Below, piece after piece: positions 16,605 to 25,719 of a stretch of 64,000 nt of DNA (positions are counted from its first letter, which is position 1; each line of letters starts with the position of its first letter). The notes under the pieces were generated by a model, which did not search any database, was not told the DNA's origin, and saw only the letters and a program-made list of their open reading frames with translations. Both the position numbers and the translations under genes were made by a program. This DNA is from CAZFLN01 sp964519905 (lineage in GTDB: Bacteria; Patescibacteriota; Microgenomatia; UBA1400; UBA1396): NCBI GenBank assembly GCA_964519905.1, contig CAZFLN010000004.1:8546-72545 (forward strand), in the 5' to 3' direction.

Positions 16605-17669
16605 ATGACAAAGACCCAAAGTTCTAGAGGAAAAAGCCTCAATTTTATTTTTCTTGCCCTCCTGAGTGCCATTTCTTTGATACTTTTTTCTGCTTGGTTT
16701 GTGTTGCAAGATCGTCGTCTTGTTTTCTTGTATGGTCACCTTCATGCCACTCCATTTGATGCGAGTACCCTCAGTCGGTACTGGATGGCAGGTATGGTTC
16801 TGAGTGGTATTCTCTTCATTTCGGGAGTGGCGGCAACCACTTTTCTGTCTAAAAGTGCCCGTCAACAACTCTTGGAATCCACAAGACTTTCACTTCTACA
16901 GATGTGTGTTGCGATTGGTGTTCCAATTTTCCTACTCATCAGCACTCGTGGAAAACCACCGTTACCAATCCTTGTGAGTGCTATAGTCGCACTTGTAGCT
17001 CTCATTGGAGTCAGTCTCGCCCATGCCGCTTGGCAAGAATGGTTGGAAAATAAATTCCAAGCACTTCTTTTATGGCTTGATGGATTTTCACTCATTCCTT
17101 CACTCTTTCTCCTTCCGCTGGTTATTGATTATTATTTTCGAAAAAGCAGCATCTCTCTTTGGGTGGCAGTCATACTCCTCATGAGCCTCTGTGCTGGATT
17201 TGTCTGGTTCCTCATAATAAATTTCTTGAGAAAAAAGTGGAGAATTCCTGCACCACTGCCACACAAGCAAATCCTTTCTGCGTATGTCACCGTATACCTC
17301 TGTATTCCAGTACTGCACTATCTGACTTCTCGAAAAGAACATCTGTACATCACCGAAAGTGGAAATTTTTTCTCGAGCTCGCTTCTCGCTCAAGCAATCG
17401 TTTTTTTATTGTCAGCTGTATTCGCGATTTTTGCTTCCATTTGGCGAAAATCGCTGACTCCAAATGCGGCTATTCAAGCTGGAAAAGTATTCTTTCTCTC
17501 AACCATTACAATTACTCTTTGTGGACTCCTTGTGCCATTACTCGAACCCAGAAATGAAATAGATGTCTGGATCTGTCAAGAAAAAACTTGGACCGCCGTC
17601 GGACACCCACGATACGAACAGCCCTTTGCAGAAGAATGCGGCTTCATCGATGCAATACTAATGAACTAG
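16605..17669 (+). CDS. Hypothetical multi-pass membrane protein
   Basis: 354 residues with eight to nine predicted membrane helices and a short soluble end with a pair of cysteines (VWICQEK and EECGFID). No family recognised. Position between two GT-C transferases suggests a part in envelope sugar handling. Its TAG stop shares the four bases CTAG with the stop of the convergent MFS gene. Confidence 0.7.
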   Translation: MTKTQSSRGKSLNFIFLALLSAISLILFSAWFVLQDRRLVFLYGHLHATPFDASTLSRYWMAGMVLSGILFISGVAATTFLSKSARQQLLESTRLSLLQMCVAIGVPIFLLISTRGKPPLPILVSAIVALVALIGVSLAHAAWQEWLENKFQALLLWLDGFSLIPSLFLLPLVIDYYFRKSSISLWVAVILLMSLCAGFVWFLIINFLRKKWRIPAPLPHKQILSAYVTVYLCIPVLHYLTSRKEHLYITESGNFFSSSLLAQAIVFLLSAVFAIFASIWRKSLTPNAAIQAGKVFFLSTITITLCGLLVPLLEPRNEIDVWICQEKTWTAVGHPRYEQPFAEECGFIDAILMN

Positions 17670-18313
17670 CTCTCACCAAATGGAACCAGCTTCTTAATTG
17701 AATCCAGTAAGCGCGCTGAACGGCTAATTCTGGATTCTTTGTACAATCTGGTCAAGTAATAGGCAGCAATAAAACTCAAAACGCTGACCATCATAAAGAG
17801 AACTTTAAAGCCAAATTGTTCAGCAATCACTGAGCCCAAATACGCGCTACTGGCTGTCGCAACACCGATTACTAAATCTACTAGTGACCAAGAAAATCCA
17901 ACCTGATTCTTATCAGTAAATCGAGTAAATAAAACACGCCACGCTGGAATAACCAGCGAGTTTGCCACCCCCTTACAAAACTCAATGATAAACACATGTA
18001 TGACTTGATTGGCCACGATATAAAAAAGTGGCAAGATCGCTAGCGTCGTGGTGCCAATCAACACAGAGTAAAACTCATCCTTCTCCCCTTTGATGGCATC
18101 TAAAATCCAGCTAATTGGAACCACACTAAAAATGCGCGCGAGCCAATAAATAGCTACACTGGTTCCAATAGTTTCGAGCGTGGCTCCCGGAATGTTTTGT
18201 AAAACATAAATACTAAAAATCGGTGAAATTAAACCGAGGCCAAAATATAAAAACAAGTCTGACAAGACAAGTGTGGAAATTGCGAAGTTAAGTTTTTTGC
18301 GAAAGAACATCAT
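17666..18313 (-). CDS. Half-length MFS-like transporter (six helices)
   Basis: About 215 residues, half a normal MFS protein. Six hydrophobic segments are visible, starting STLVLSDLFLYFGLGLISPIF, with the MFS-type loop LDAIKGEKDEF between helices 2 and 3. No second half follows: the frame ends cleanly and the neighbouring gene is convergent. It could act as a homodimer. A frame is open up to 18529, but ATG 18313 has a GGAG motif at good spacing and avoids overlap with the divergent GT-C gene at 18372; ATG 18325 and 18310 are alternatives. Confidence 0.7.
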   Translation of the reverse strand: MMFFRKKLNFAISTLVLSDLFLYFGLGLISPIFSIYVLQNIPGATLETIGTSVAIYWLARIFSVVPISWILDAIKGEKDEFYSVLIGTTTLAILPLFYIVANQVIHVFIIEFCKGVANSLVIPAWRVLFTRFTDKNQVGFSWSLVDLVIGVATASSAYLGSVIAEQFGFKVLFMMVSVLSFIAAYYLTRLYKESRISRSARLLDSIKKLVPFGES

Positions 18314-18359
18314 ACGTCTCTCCATTATTACGGAAATGTTTTTTTCTACAAGATGCCGG

Positions 18360-18365
18360 TATGAT
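18360..18365 (+). promoter_or_regulatory. Leaderless-type -10 element TATGAT, six bases before ATG
   Basis: TATGAT, ATTGGT, then ATG at 18372. Decides the start against the in-frame ATG at 18273, which would run into the divergent MFS gene. Confidence 0.6.
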
Positions 18366-18371
18366 ATTGGT

Positions 18372-19883
18372 ATGTACTCACGAGTTCTCACTTGGCTCCT
18401 AGCCCGACCATATTCCATTTTGATTCTGCTTTGCAGCATACTCATCAGTATGAGATTTCTCGGATTAGGCAGAGTCAACCCAGGTTTTTTTGTGGATGAA
18501 TCGTCCATTGCACTGAACGCCCTTTCCATCTTTGGCAGTGGCGTTGATGAGTTTGGAACTCCGTATCCGCTCTACTTTAGAGCGTTTGGCGAGTACAAAA
18601 ATCCAATTTTTATTTACTCTCTCGTTCCTATTTTCTCTCTTTTCGAACCAAGTATTCAATCCACTCGATTTGCAGCAGCCTTCTGGGGAGTCGCGGCCAG
18701 CAGTCTTTTAACCCTGCTCAGTTGGTGGCAGTATCGAAATAAAGCACTCTCTCTCATCATACTGGCCGCTTCTTTACTCTTCCCTTGGTGGTTTCAACTC
18801 AGCAGAGTGGCATTTGAAGTCGCGGCCTTTCCAGCAATACTTCTCCTGTCAGTTGTATTGAGTTGTGTGTGGTGGCAAAAAAGGCAATCAACCTCCTGGA
18901 TCGGAATTTTTTTGGGACTCAGTTTGGCTCTCCTTTTCTACACCTATACAGCTGGACGAATGATCTCGCCTCTCTTATTTTTTGCAGCGCTTTTCCCAAC
19001 TTGGAAGCACACCAGTTGGAAAGGAATTTTGTTCCTGACAATTGGATATATAGCTGGATTCTTGCCACTTCTGTTTTCTGAAGTATGGGAAAATGGTGCC
19101 CTCACCGCGCGATACGAGGTGGTTGGTTTAAGTCACTATACCGAAACTTGGTGGTCATTCGTTCTCACTGCCATGAAACAATACTTGCTCCATTTTTCTC
19201 CTGAGTTCCTCTTCCTGGGAGGTGACAAAAACCTCCGACACGTTATTGCTCCATACGGTGTACTTTTTTGGAGCATGCTCCCGATTATTCTGGCAGGAAT
19301 GTATCGCAGCCTTTGGCAGAATAAAACAGCTTGGAATTTCTGGTGTCTGTTTGGTCTTGCGATCAGCCCTCTCCCTTCAGCCTTTACGGTTGATTCACCG
19401 CATGTGTTGAGGAGTGTGGGTCTCTCGGTGTTTTTGATGATCTTCTTTACAATTGGCTGTGCGGTACTCCTGCAAACTAAACGAGCTTGGATGAAAAAAA
19501 TTGGAGTATTTCTCGCTGTCATTTTTTGTTTGGAATCTATTCGTTTCCTGTTTTTTGCTTTTTATCAGTTTCCAACACAAGCAGCCCCCTGGTTTGATGC
19601 TGATACAGTCGAGAACATTCAGGTCGCGGCGACTGTCCGGGGAAAGTATTATCTTGATCCTCAGTTATATCCCGGTACAGAGGCGACTTTAAAATTCTTT
19701 GTCCTCACCAAGCAACATTCTCTCCCCGAAATTGTGATGCGAGACCAAGCGAGAGTGTTCGTGCTCAACAAACAAAGATGTCAAAGAATGCCGACTTCTC
19801 ACTGGGAAAGTATTCACCAGAATGATGGAGGATGTGTCTTGAGACGGATTTCTGAACCCACTGGAGTGAAAACACAGAATTAA
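18372..19883 (+). CDS. GT-C (PMT/ArnT-like) membrane glycosyltransferase
   Basis: 503 residues, ten or more membrane helices. The first external loop reads GRVNPGFFVDESSIALNALS, placing the acidic DE pair where the catalytic acid of polyprenyl-phosphate-sugar transferases sits, and the next helix-loop FGEYKNPIFIYSLVPIF parallels FGDQKLPGYVYTLIPF of the paralogue at 14882. The C-terminal ~100 residues are soluble. Probably transfers sugars to surface glycans or proteins. Thymidine kinase follows 8 bp later. Confidence 0.85.
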   Translation: MYSRVLTWLLARPYSILILLCSILISMRFLGLGRVNPGFFVDESSIALNALSIFGSGVDEFGTPYPLYFRAFGEYKNPIFIYSLVPIFSLFEPSIQSTRFAAAFWGVAASSLLTLLSWWQYRNKALSLIILAASLLFPWWFQLSRVAFEVAAFPAILLLSVVLSCVWWQKRQSTSWIGIFLGLSLALLFYTYTAGRMISPLLFFAALFPTWKHTSWKGILFLTIGYIAGFLPLLFSEVWENGALTARYEVVGLSHYTETWWSFVLTAMKQYLLHFSPEFLFLGGDKNLRHVIAPYGVLFWSMLPIILAGMYRSLWQNKTAWNFWCLFGLAISPLPSAFTVDSPHVLRSVGLSVFLMIFFTIGCAVLLQTKRAWMKKIGVFLAVIFCLESIRFLFFAFYQFPTQAAPWFDADTVENIQVAATVRGKYYLDPQLYPGTEATLKFFVLTKQHSLPEIVMRDQARVFVLNKQRCQRMPTSHWESIHQNDGGCVLRRISEPTGVKTQN

Positions 19884-19891
19884 GGAGAGGA

Positions 19892-20473
19892 ATGCTCACC
19901 ATTGTTGGCGGACCAATGTTCGCTGGAAAAACTACCTGGATTGTCGAACACGCAGCGAAACTTTCTTCGACTGAATTTATTGTCTGTAAACCAAGCATGG
20001 ATACCCGTTATTCCCCTGAAGAATGTGTCACGCATACTGGATCACGCTTACCGGCTTTCAATATCGATATTCAGAATCCACAACTTCCAGATCTCGATGA
20101 AAGTATTTCTACAATCATGTTTGACGAGCTGAATTTTTTTGATGCCACGACATTGTGGCCCGTTATCGAAGAACTTTTGCAGCAGGGGAAAAATGTCATT
20201 GGAGTTGGTCTCTTGTATGACAGTGAAAAACGACCATTCGGTGCCACACTTCCACTGTCAGAAAAGGCGGATTCATTTATTGCACTCACCGCTATTTGTG
20301 ACGGATGTGCAAAAGCGGCAGAACATAGCTATCGGAAAGTTTTCGTTGATGGTCAAGTGCTGCTCGGTGCAACTGAAATGTACGGAGCCTGCTGCAGCGA
20401 CTGCCATGTACTTCTCAATGGACACAGCAGTTTGTCGCAAGCAGCTACGCCCGATAAATCCACAGCTTCGTAA
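19892..20473 (+). CDS. tdk: Thymidine kinase (type II)
   Basis: 193 residues. Phosphorylates thymidine to dTMP in salvage. P-loop GGPMFAGKTT at residues 6-15, Walker B-like MFDELNFF around 75-82, and the zinc ribbon CDGC...CCSDC in the last third, all as in bacterial/viral type II kinases. It begins with a strong AAGGAGAGGA ribosome binding site directly before ATG, so it is translated from the GT-C mRNA. Its last 29 bp overlap the convergent glycosyltransferase gene. Fits the salvage lifestyle shown by udk and dcd in the same window. Confidence 0.92.
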   Translation: MLTIVGGPMFAGKTTWIVEHAAKLSSTEFIVCKPSMDTRYSPEECVTHTGSRLPAFNIDIQNPQLPDLDESISTIMFDELNFFDATTLWPVIEELLQQGKNVIGVGLLYDSEKRPFGATLPLSEKADSFIALTAICDGCAKAAEHSYRKVFVDGQVLLGATEMYGACCSDCHVLLNGHSSLSQAATPDKSTAS

Positions 20474-21482
20474 GCGCGTTCACCAGCTTTTTCCAAGTCT
20501 GTCTCTGTGCCCATTGTTTCGAGCCGGACTCTCGCGACTCTCGCGTTGAAGTATCAGCGAGTATGTTCAACATTCGCTCAGATAACTCCGTTGGGCTGGA
20601 GGCAAGCAAAAGAAAATCCTTCCCAGGATACGTTTCGAGATACCGCTTTTTTAGATCGTGTGAATACAACGCGCCAACAATTTTCCCTTGAACTTGCGCT
20701 TGCAACATCGATAAATACGACGATGACCATACAATATCCGCTTGAGAAATGAAATCCTGCGGTCGCGTTTGCCAACCGGTGACAATTCCAAACTCACGGC
20801 ACTCAGCCGAAAAAGTTCCGTCTCCTATCCAAGTGAATTGCGCCTTTGGCAAACGCGACCGCACAATACGAGCGGACTGCAAATACAATTCGATATCATT
20901 TTCTGATTCAAGTCTGCCCAAAAAAACTATGTGTGGCGATTCAGAATCGTTCTCCAATTTCTGACGTACGACGCTTTCTCCATTTCCATCGACAGCTCCA
21001 TACGATATAAAATTCGGACGCTCCCAGTAAAATTCCTGAGTCCACTCGCCAATGTGCGTAAGACTCCGGGCCATTTTGGCGTACACCCAACGTTGGAGTT
21101 TGTTGGTGGCTGGCACCGGATAGATGCCTTCCCAGCCATGATGCGTCAAATGAATATTCTTCCACCACAACAGAGGCCAAAACGGTGCCAGCCACCACAT
21201 CACATCGTGCACGTGGATCACATCAGAACGCCATAATTCTGGGAGAAATCGAAATATACTCCTCCAAATCAATTGCTTCTCTCCCAGCCCTGAGTCAAAC
21301 CGTATTCTTTCCACCACAACACCATTGATTTCTTCCTGAACTGGCAAGCCAGCAATGTGTGCCCTGGTTATCACCTGCACTTTGTGCCCGCGCCGAACCA
21401 ATTCTTCCGCCACTCGCTGAGCATGGATCTCCACTCCACCCAACTTCGGAGCATAAAAAGGAGCTAAAAACGTAATTCTCAC
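20445..21482 (-). CDS. GT4-type glycosyltransferase
   Basis: 345 residues from a GTG start. N-terminus VRITFLAPFYAPKLGGVEIHAQRVAEELVRRGHKV is the classic GT-B/GT4 acceptor-domain opening; HVVFLGRLE-type strand appears as PHIVFLGRLESENDIELYLQ. It transfers a sugar from a nucleotide donor at the cytoplasmic face. The frame is open to 21626 on paper, but the GTG at 21482 matches the GT4 opening exactly and has TATCAT six bases upstream. Divergent from pyrE with only 22 bp between starts. Confidence 0.88.
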   Translation of the reverse strand: MRITFLAPFYAPKLGGVEIHAQRVAEELVRRGHKVQVITRAHIAGLPVQEEINGVVVERIRFDSGLGEKQLIWRSIFRFLPELWRSDVIHVHDVMWWLAPFWPLLWWKNIHLTHHGWEGIYPVPATNKLQRWVYAKMARSLTHIGEWTQEFYWERPNFISYGAVDGNGESVVRQKLENDSESPHIVFLGRLESENDIELYLQSARIVRSRLPKAQFTWIGDGTFSAECREFGIVTGWQTRPQDFISQADIVWSSSYLSMLQAQVQGKIVGALYSHDLKKRYLETYPGKDFLLLASSPTELSERMLNILADTSTRESRESGSKQWAQRQTWKKLVNALTKLWIYRA

Positions 21483-21488
21483 ACCACA

Positions 21489-21494
21489 ATGATA
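21489..21494 (-). promoter_or_regulatory. Leaderless-type -10 element TATCAT for the GT4 gene
   Basis: On the minus strand: TATCAT, TGTGGT, GTG. It overlaps by two bases with the pyrE -10 element on the other strand, so the two polymerases cannot bind together. Confidence 0.6.
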
Positions 21495-21498
21495 CAAT
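21493..21498 (+). promoter_or_regulatory. Leaderless-type -10 element TACAAT for pyrE
   Basis: TACAAT, ATCTCC, then GTG at 21505, the first codon of pyrE. The spacing of six bases supports the GTG start. Confidence 0.6.
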
Positions 21499-21504
21499 AT
21501 CTCC

Positions 21505-22128
21505 GTGGCTGATATTCTCTCTCTCCTGCAATCAGTAAACGCTATTTCCACCAACGACCATTTTGTGTACACATCCGGAAAACATGGCAGTGTATACATC
21601 AACAAAGACGCACTGTATCCACACACCCAAGTTACCGCTCAAGTCTGTAAAATCTTGGCTGAAAAATGTGCGCACCTCTCAATAGAAACAGTCGTTGCAC
21701 CTGCTCTGGGTGGCATCATTTTATCCCAGTGGATTTCTTCCTTTTTGTCCGAAATGCAAGGAAAGGAAGTGTTTGGTGTCTATGCCGAAAAAGATGCGGA
21801 AAAGGGCTTCATTTTCTCACGCGGATATGATCGATTCGTAACCGGAAAAAAAGTGTTGGTTGTGGAAGATCTTACCAATACTGGTGGCTCAGTAAAAAAA
21901 GTTGTAGATGTGGTGCGAGAATATGGTGGAGATGTGGTCGGTGTCTGTGTGATGGCAAACCGCGATCCAAGCCTAGAAAGTAAAAATTTGTTTGACGCTC
22001 CGCTCATTGTCGGCACAGAAATTCCCGCCGAAGCTTGGAATGCAGACAACTGTCATCTCTGTAAAAGTAAGGTCCCAATCAATACCAAGGTTGGTCACGG
22101 CAAGAAGTATGTTCAGTCAAGAACTTAA
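21505..22128 (+). CDS. pyrE: Orotate phosphoribosyltransferase
   Basis: 207 residues, GTG start. Makes orotidine 5'-phosphate from orotate and PRPP. PRPP-binding motif VLVVEDLTNTGGS (~115-127) is intact and the substrate loop FVYTSGKHGSVYINKD is seen at ~18-33. A CHLCKSKVPI segment near the C-terminus adds two cysteines not general in PyrE. First gene of a three-gene overlapping operon pyrE-pyrF-YkgJ-like. No upstream de novo pyrimidine genes are in the window. Confidence 0.93.
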   Translation: MADILSLLQSVNAISTNDHFVYTSGKHGSVYINKDALYPHTQVTAQVCKILAEKCAHLSIETVVAPALGGIILSQWISSFLSEMQGKEVFGVYAEKDAEKGFIFSRGYDRFVTGKKVLVVEDLTNTGGSVKKVVDVVREYGGDVVGVCVMANRDPSLESKNLFDAPLIVGTEIPAEAWNADNCHLCKSKVPINTKVGHGKKYVQSRT

Positions 22129-23014
22129 CGACGCCATTCTCGAAAAAAATTCACGTCTCTGTGTTGGTCTTGATCCTCGATTAGAAATGCTGCCGGAGAG
22201 CATCCTCCAAACCGCCATACAAAATCATGGAAAAACACAAAAAGCGGCAGCTGAAGCGCTAATTTCTTTCCACACTGAGGTACTCAATACGATTGCTCCA
22301 CACGCTGCATGTGTAAAACTCCAAAGTGCTTTTTTTGAAGTATTCGGAGCTCCAGGAATCGAGGCTTTTTGGACGACAGCAGCGCTGGCAAAAGAGCTTG
22401 GTATTCCAGTGATTGCTGATATCAAACGCGGAGACATAGACTCTACGGCCACAGCCTATGCGCAAGCGTACTTAGGTGGCAATAATTTTTGGGGCGAGGA
22501 CTCAGTTTCAGCGATCGACGCGGTTACGGTCAATCCCTTCTTAGGATTTGATACACTGCGGCCCTGGATCGAATCGGCACAGAAAACAAAAAAGGGACTC
22601 TTCGTGCTCATGAAAACTTCCAATCCCGGAAGCGGAGATCTGCAAGACCTGGAAGCAAATGGACAATCCATCTCGCAACATATCGCCGATTTTCTCAGTG
22701 GAATTGAAACACCAGCAGATACAAACGGATACGGTCTTATCGGAGCTGTTATTGGAGCGACCTATCCAGAGCATGCGCGCCAATTCCGAACCATGTTGCC
22801 ACGATCTCTACTCCTGGTACCCGGAATTGGCGCGCAAGGGGGTGATATTTCAGTTCTCAAAAACTTTTTTGATCATCAAGGACTTGGAGCAATTATCAGC
22901 TCTTCCCGCGGAATCACGTATCCCTTCCAGCCAGGTGATAAGAACTATCTCACAGCCATAGAAAATGCCGCTCTCGAGACCAAAAAGAGCATCAATCAAT
23001 CCATTGGCATATGA
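22109..23014 (+). CDS. pyrF: Orotidine 5'-phosphate decarboxylase (long form)
   Basis: 301 residues. Decarboxylates OMP to UMP. Catalytic motif VIADIKRGDIDSTATAYA (Asp-Lys-Asp network) at about residues 89-106, and LCVGLDPRLEMLP at the N-terminus; length and motif fit the larger PyrF type found in actinobacteria and others. The ATG at 22109 overlaps the end of pyrE by 20 bp; an upstream in-frame ATG at 21992 would give an implausible extension. It ends in an ATGA overlap with the next gene. Confidence 0.93.
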   Translation: MFSQELNDAILEKNSRLCVGLDPRLEMLPESILQTAIQNHGKTQKAAAEALISFHTEVLNTIAPHAACVKLQSAFFEVFGAPGIEAFWTTAALAKELGIPVIADIKRGDIDSTATAYAQAYLGGNNFWGEDSVSAIDAVTVNPFLGFDTLRPWIESAQKTKKGLFVLMKTSNPGSGDLQDLEANGQSISQHIADFLSGIETPADTNGYGLIGAVIGATYPEHARQFRTMLPRSLLLVPGIGAQGGDISVLKNFFDHQGLGAIISSSRGITYPFQPGDKNYLTAIENAALETKKSINQSIGI

Positions 23015-23319
23015 AGCAGGAACACCCGTGCTTTGACTGTAAACAAGAATCACACGGGAAAATACAACTCTCCCCTTGCTGCCACGACTCAGTCATTCGG
23101 GTCGACACAGAAGAATACCGCAGATTATTTTTACAGCCATTTCAAGACAATCAAGTCGAGGTAGAAGAACTCCACACCGATGCTGGGTCCTCATTCCTTG
23201 TCACTTTGCTCGGACAGTGCCCGCACTTAACTTCCCGTGGTCTCTGCGGTGTACAGAGACAAAAACCGCGCGGTTGCGCAGCCGCTGAACCAGGAAATTT
23301 TCGATTCTGCATTCGATAA
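23011..23319 (+). CDS. Small Cys-rich YkgJ-like zinc/iron-chelating domain protein
   Basis: 102 residues with eleven cysteines or near: CFDC at 7-10, CC near 23, CPHLTSRGLCGVQRQKPRGC in the second half. The pattern CP-x-L-x4-x-C-x-V/I-x3-R/K-P-x-x-C is typical of the YkgJ family (putative metal-chelating). Translationally coupled to pyrF by ATGA. Function unknown; a redox or Fe-S maturation role is only a guess. Confidence 0.6.
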   Translation: MKQEHPCFDCKQESHGKIQLSPCCHDSVIRVDTEEYRRLFLQPFQDNQVEVEELHTDAGSSFLVTLLGQCPHLTSRGLCGVQRQKPRGCAAAEPGNFRFCIR

Positions 23320-23340
23320 ATCAAAAAACAGCCAAGATGG

Positions 23341-23346
23341 TACAAT
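23341..23346 (+). promoter_or_regulatory. -10 element TACAAT for tRNA-Ser(ACT)
   Basis: TACAAT about 42 bases upstream of the mature 5' end, which would give a 5' leader of ~35 nt to be removed by RNase P. No closer hexamer is evident. Confidence 0.4.
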
Positions 23347-23388
23347 AAAACCTCTGGCGCAGTCACTCTCAAAGAGTATGCGCTTGCG

Positions 23389-23621
<233 letters not shown>

Positions 23622-23689
23622 CGCAATTTAAATGTTCTGATACACCTTGCTGATACTCTCAAGATTTTTGAGGTTAGATGCCCTGTAAG

Positions 23690-24076
23690 TTATTTTATTA
23701 CGTACTTGTAGAGAGCATTCATCAGTGGTTTATATGTACTCGTAAAAAAACTGTCCCCCAATTTAAACATTGCGATCTTTTGGTCGATAATGATAGCTCT
23801 TTGATACGCCTTCCCATCACCAGCATACAATTGTTCTACCCCATACTTGTCAATTTGTTTAAAATCTCTCGATCCAAAAATGTATCTTCTTACTTTAATT
23901 CCCTTATTATTTAATTGGCTCAATGCTTCAAAATATTTCGTCGTTGGTTTGACCTTACTCGTATCTTGAGTTGAATGTGTAACAATAACTTCGTGTTGTG
24001 CCTGATTTATTATTTTGATAGCAGTGTTTACAACTTCAGTTTTTTTAATTGGTATGCAAAAAAATGTGCCTTTCAT
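23690..24076 (-). CDS. Small phospholipase-D-like domain protein (degenerate HKD)
   Basis: 128 residues. The order of elements (AIKIINQAQHEVIVTHSTQD, YFEALSQLNNKGIKVRRYIFG, YQRAIIIDQKIAMFKLG) is that of a single PLD repeat as found in TrmB-type sugar regulators, but the His-x-Lys of HKD is replaced (YQRAIIID), so catalysis is unlikely and ligand binding is a better guess. Its start shares one base with the stop of the 540-residue gene upstream (TAATG), so they are co-translated. No tryptophan in the protein. Confidence 0.6.
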   Translation of the reverse strand: MKGTFFCIPIKKTEVVNTAIKIINQAQHEVIVTHSTQDTSKVKPTTKYFEALSQLNNKGIKVRRYIFGSRDFKQIDKYGVEQLYAGDGKAYQRAIIIDQKIAMFKLGDSFFTSTYKPLMNALYKYVIK

Positions 24077-25695
24077 TACAATCCTTTTGTAAACATAAAT
24101 CTAAAAGCACTCAACCTTGGGCCATCAGCTCCTTGAAATACAGCAGTATCTCGTTTAAAGGGAACAGGGGAAAAATACAAACAATCAATTCTCCTTTTGG
24201 TTTGTACTGCTTTCTCTAAAGCATTGTAAATTTGAAAAAAACTGTGCAATGAATAACGAAAAACTGGCAAAGGTGTATTTATCCCATCAAATGAAACATA
24301 AATAATATCTTCACTGATTTCTGCTAAATCTAAATATTTAAAAATTGCTGAGTGGAGGTTTTCTGCGTTTGAAGAGTTAATGTCTTTTGGCTTAATGAGA
24401 TCCAAAAATTTTTCTAACTTTTTCCCCGTCAACTCAATTCTTCTCATCGTAGAAGACTTGTCTTCATGAGCTTTCAATAGAGGATCTGGAAAACACACTA
24501 AATCTTCACGTACAACCCTCGTCACCAAAGCTTCATATTCTGGAGCATCCGTTGAGACATTTAATAGCAAAATTTGTGTCCCTTTTTTTAAATTACTTGC
24601 TCTAGAGAGCGAACTCATTTCAACAGTTTTTCCAATATTTTTCAAGATAAGACACAACGCTTGGATCTCAAGTACTTCCAATGTATCTGATGATTGCGAT
24701 AGCACTTCATCTCTGGTCATTAAAGTTATATGGTTCTCTGGAAAAGATTCCAACAAGACTTTCTCTATCTCGATGCTCAATCGCTTATTTGTTTGAATCA
24801 CTTGCTCAAGTGGTCTATTCCCTTTGGCTTCAAATTGTGTCAAGAAAAGACCAACATCTGGCATATTAATTTTTTCTACTTCAATCGAGCCATCATTTGA
24901 AACAAAACAATCTGGTTGGAAATAGAGTAATCCAGCACCATGGTAGGCAGTAGGCCCATGATCTTTATATGTCTGTTTTGCTCGTGCAAGAGCCTCTTGG
25001 TAAGTATATCCATCCAAAATAAAACGTCGTGAATATTCAGCCAATGACTCTGGTTCAGTAAGTGCTTGCTTCACTCTCTCTTGCACTTTGGGGAGTAAGG
25101 TAACAGGAAACTCAGTTTGAGCATTTGTCTCAGTTGGCCTTATAAAAAAGAAGCCAGTTTTACTCCCCACGTTTTCTCCTGTAGGAAAGATCAGACCTGC
25201 TTGAGATCCTAAAACTTGAAATTGTGCAACAAGTTCTGCCGTCTTACGGTAGTTATTATGCATAAACTCAGTCTTAATTTGATCTACGAGTGGAATGAGT
25301 GCCCCAAATTGCCCAGTAGCAAATTGTTCCTGTATTGGATACTCAACGATGGCAAACCCTTGTTCATTTGTGAGCACATAATCTAGTCTGGAACCGCTTT
25401 CTGAAATTTGGAATGAAGTAAAGTTCCCTCCTGGCCCCTGATCCATTCTCAAATGTCTATAGAGACCAGCACCTCGCAATCGATGCTTAATACTTTTAGG
25501 ATCATCAGGAAAGAACGCCATCAAGAGTGGGAATGATGGGTTCTGACGCAGCTCCTTAAATCTGTCAGCTGCTTCAGTGGCTGCACTCAGTCCTCTTGTT
25601 AACATTGGTTCAGCACAATGATAGTAAGTGTCAATTGACCCTCCAGCCATTTTAACCCTACCACCATTTTGTATTGTATATTTTTCTTTTGACAT
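24076..25695 (-). CDS. Unknown protein of the TrpR-like island
   Basis: About 539 residues from ATG 25695 (561 if the frame's first codon is used; ATG 25719 sits directly on the U-tract of an upstream hairpin). No family recognised with confidence. The segment FQPDCFVSNDGSIEVEKIN resembles the D-x-dG-x-x-EiN strand of ATP-grasp enzymes, but I see no full set of motifs. There is no signal peptide and no tryptophan residue over the whole length. It is the main product of an AT-rich operon with the PLD-like gene, downstream of a TrpR-like regulator on the same strand. Confidence 0.6.
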   Translation of the reverse strand: MSKEKYTIQNGGRVKMAGGSIDTYYHCAEPMLTRGLSAATEAADRFKELRQNPSFPLLMAFFPDDPKSIKHRLRGAGLYRHLRMDQGPGGNFTSFQISESGSRLDYVLTNEQGFAIVEYPIQEQFATGQFGALIPLVDQIKTEFMHNNYRKTAELVAQFQVLGSQAGLIFPTGENVGSKTGFFFIRPTETNAQTEFPVTLLPKVQERVKQALTEPESLAEYSRRFILDGYTYQEALARAKQTYKDHGPTAYHGAGLLYFQPDCFVSNDGSIEVEKINMPDVGLFLTQFEAKGNRPLEQVIQTNKRLSIEIEKVLLESFPENHITLMTRDEVLSQSSDTLEVLEIQALCLILKNIGKTVEMSSLSRASNLKKGTQILLLNVSTDAPEYEALVTRVVREDLVCFPDPLLKAHEDKSSTMRRIELTGKKLEKFLDLIKPKDINSSNAENLHSAIFKYLDLAEISEDIIYVSFDGINTPLPVFRYSLHSFFQIYNALEKAVQTKRRIDCLYFSPVPFKRDTAVFQGADGPRLSAFRFMFTKGL

Positions 25696-25719
25696 AACCT
25701 TCGATTCTATTTTTCCCAT

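Noticed and set aside
21483..21626. Longer start for the GT4 protein at 21626
   Set aside because: It would overlap pyrE by 122 bp on the opposite strand and adds residues unlike any GT4 N-terminus.
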